A DNA stretch of 5,910 bases from Kiritimatiellia bacterium (GTDB lineage Bacteria > Verrucomicrobiota > Kiritimatiellia > RFP12 > UBA1067): positions 1 to 5,910 of the forward strand of contig JAFUDL010000048.1 of NCBI GenBank assembly GCA_017459225.1, read 5' to 3'. The position numbers and the translations under genes were made by a program. The notes beneath the pieces were generated by a model. It was not told the DNA's origin, did no database searches, and saw nothing but the letters and a program-made list of their open reading frames with translations. This document shows, piece by piece, positions 5,120-5,910 of this stretch (its first letter is position 1; every line of letters begins with the position of its first letter).

Positions 5120-5910
5120 GAATCAACCTCCTTCTTCGGCTGGCTGGAAGAACTGAAGATGTGCGCAAGGCGTTCCACGAATCCCTCGCCGCTGGCCTTG
5201 CCGGAGATCAGAACGGTCTCTCCCGGGATGAACGCCGCAGCGTCGCCTGAGAGGCGTATGCGAACCTTGCGGCCGCGAACGGGAACTCGCGGGGCCGGAT
5301 TCATGGGATCGAAGAAGTCGAGAACCTCGGGATCGATCGTCTCGACGCGTCCGGTGGCCACAAGGCTCTGCGCGCCAAGGCCGGGCAGCACGGCTCGGCT
5401 TATCAGAAGCTCGTCGCCTGGATGAACGTCGTCAAGATGGTCCGCGGGGAGCATGCCCGTGACGAAGCGCGCGTCAGGTGCGGAAGCGAGGCGCACAATG
5501 GCCTCGCCAGCGGGCACGATGTCGCCCGCGCGGCGGAACACCTGCGAAACGACGCCGTCCGAAAGCGCGCGCAGCACGGACGAATCGACACGGTGAATCT
5601 CCTCGTAGCGCTTTAGCGCCGCACGGAGAGTCGCGTTCGTTGAGGACGCCTCGCGCTCGTCGAACGCGGCAATATCCTCCTCGAGCTCCTTCAACCCCGC
5701 CTGCGCCTCGTGCAGGCGCTCCTCGAGCGCCTTCAGAAGCGGCTCATAGCCCCCCACCGTGCCTCTGAGCGCATCAGCCTTGGGCCTGAGCGACATCAGC
5801 TCGAGCTCGCTCACCAGCTTCTTCTCCACGAGCGGCTTCAAACGCGCGATTTCGGCGTCAAGCGCCGCAAGCTCGGACTGCTCGCGCAGGCGCTCCATCC
5901 GCCGCTCCTC
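5116..5910 (-). CDS. HlyD/AcrA-type periplasmic adaptor (membrane fusion protein), 5'-truncated
   Basis: Adaptor that links an inner-membrane pump to the outer-membrane channel encoded immediately downstream. The frame stays open to base 5910 (EERR precedes the Met codon at 5898, which is internal), so the N-terminal anchor, first lipoyl half and ascending hairpin arm are missing. Numbering from that Met: residues 1-106 are the coiled-coil hairpin, with tip motif R19-x3-L23-x6-S30, as in AcrA R128/L132/S139, which contacts TolC. Residues 107-137 are the second lipoyl half (SDGVVSQVFRRAGDIVPAGE). Residues 142-235 form the beta-barrel and membrane-proximal region (VHPGDELLISRA, VRIRLSGDAAAFIPGETVLI). 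A short polar tail ends KKEVDS. There is no C-terminal membrane span. Whether the pump is of ABC, RND or MFS type cannot be told from this part. Confidence 0.9.
   Translation of the reverse strand, partial: EERRMERLREQSELAALDAEIARLKPLVEKKLVSELELMSLRPKADALRGTVGGYEPLLKALEERLHEAQAGLKELEEDIAAFDEREASSTNATLRAALKRYEEIHRVDSSVLRALSDGVVSQVFRRAGDIVPAGEAIVRLASAPDARFVTGMLPADHLDDVHPGDELLISRAVLPGLGAQSLVATGRVETIDPEVLDFFDPMNPAPRVPVRGRKVRIRLSGDAAAFIPGETVLISGKASGEGFVERLAHIFSSSSQPKKEVDS
5126..5133 (-). promoter_or_regulatory. Consensus Shine-Dalgarno of the channel gene, inside the adaptor gene
   Basis: The minus strand reads AAGGAGGT, a perfect match to the anti-Shine-Dalgarno of 16S rRNA, six bases before the GTG start at 5119. 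It lies inside the last codons of the adaptor gene (encoding KKEVDS). Together with the four-base GTGA overlap it supports the non-ATG start and translational coupling. Confidence 0.85.

Noticed and set aside
1..5910. RNA genes, CRISPR arrays, insertion sequences, phage or attachment sites
   Set aside because: No cloverleaf, repeat-spacer pattern, transposase motif or terminal repeats were found on either strand.

Overview
This window holds five protein-coding genes of a high-G+C Gram-negative bacterium, two of them cut by the window edges. The Gram-negative envelope is inferred from a TolC-type outer-membrane channel, a periplasmic adaptor, and a MurNAc-6-phosphate etherase of the kind used to recycle the cell wall. 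Codon choice, the GPEGDF form of the RsmE signature and the mix of genes would fit the PVC group (for example Kiritimatiellota or Verrucomicrobiota), but that placement is a low-confidence guess. No RNA gene, CRISPR array, insertion sequence or phage gene was seen.

Layout. Bases 1-1484 (+) carry the end of dnaJ followed two bases later by rsmE, so a chaperone and a ribosomal RNA methyltransferase probably share a transcript. An 11-bp hairpin across the rsmE stop codon (1475-1504) closes this unit. Bases 1518-2672 (-) encode an unrecognised exported, lysine/glutamate-rich, largely helical protein that converges on rsmE. Bases 2673-2847 are an AT-richer divergent promoter region with an extended -10 motif facing each way. 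Bases 2848-3663 (+) are murQ, with both catalytic glutamates but a C-terminus shorter than that of the E. coli enzyme. Four bases later, bases 3668-5910 (-) hold two translationally coupled genes of a tripartite efflux or secretion system: a HlyD/AcrA-type adaptor (5' end outside the window) and its TolC-family outer-membrane channel.

How they work together. The dnaJ-rsmE pair serves protein folding and ribosome maturation. murQ acts alone here, in amino-sugar and peptidoglycan recycling. The adaptor and channel should form a periplasm-spanning conduit: the adaptor keeps the R-x3-L-x6-S tip motif known from AcrA-type adaptors, and the channel keeps matching helix-tip signatures. The inner-membrane pump is not in the window and probably lies upstream on the minus strand, beyond base 5910. 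The only gene of unknown function is the exported helical protein at 1518-2672. Nothing here proves a new system, but that protein is the best candidate for undescribed biology.
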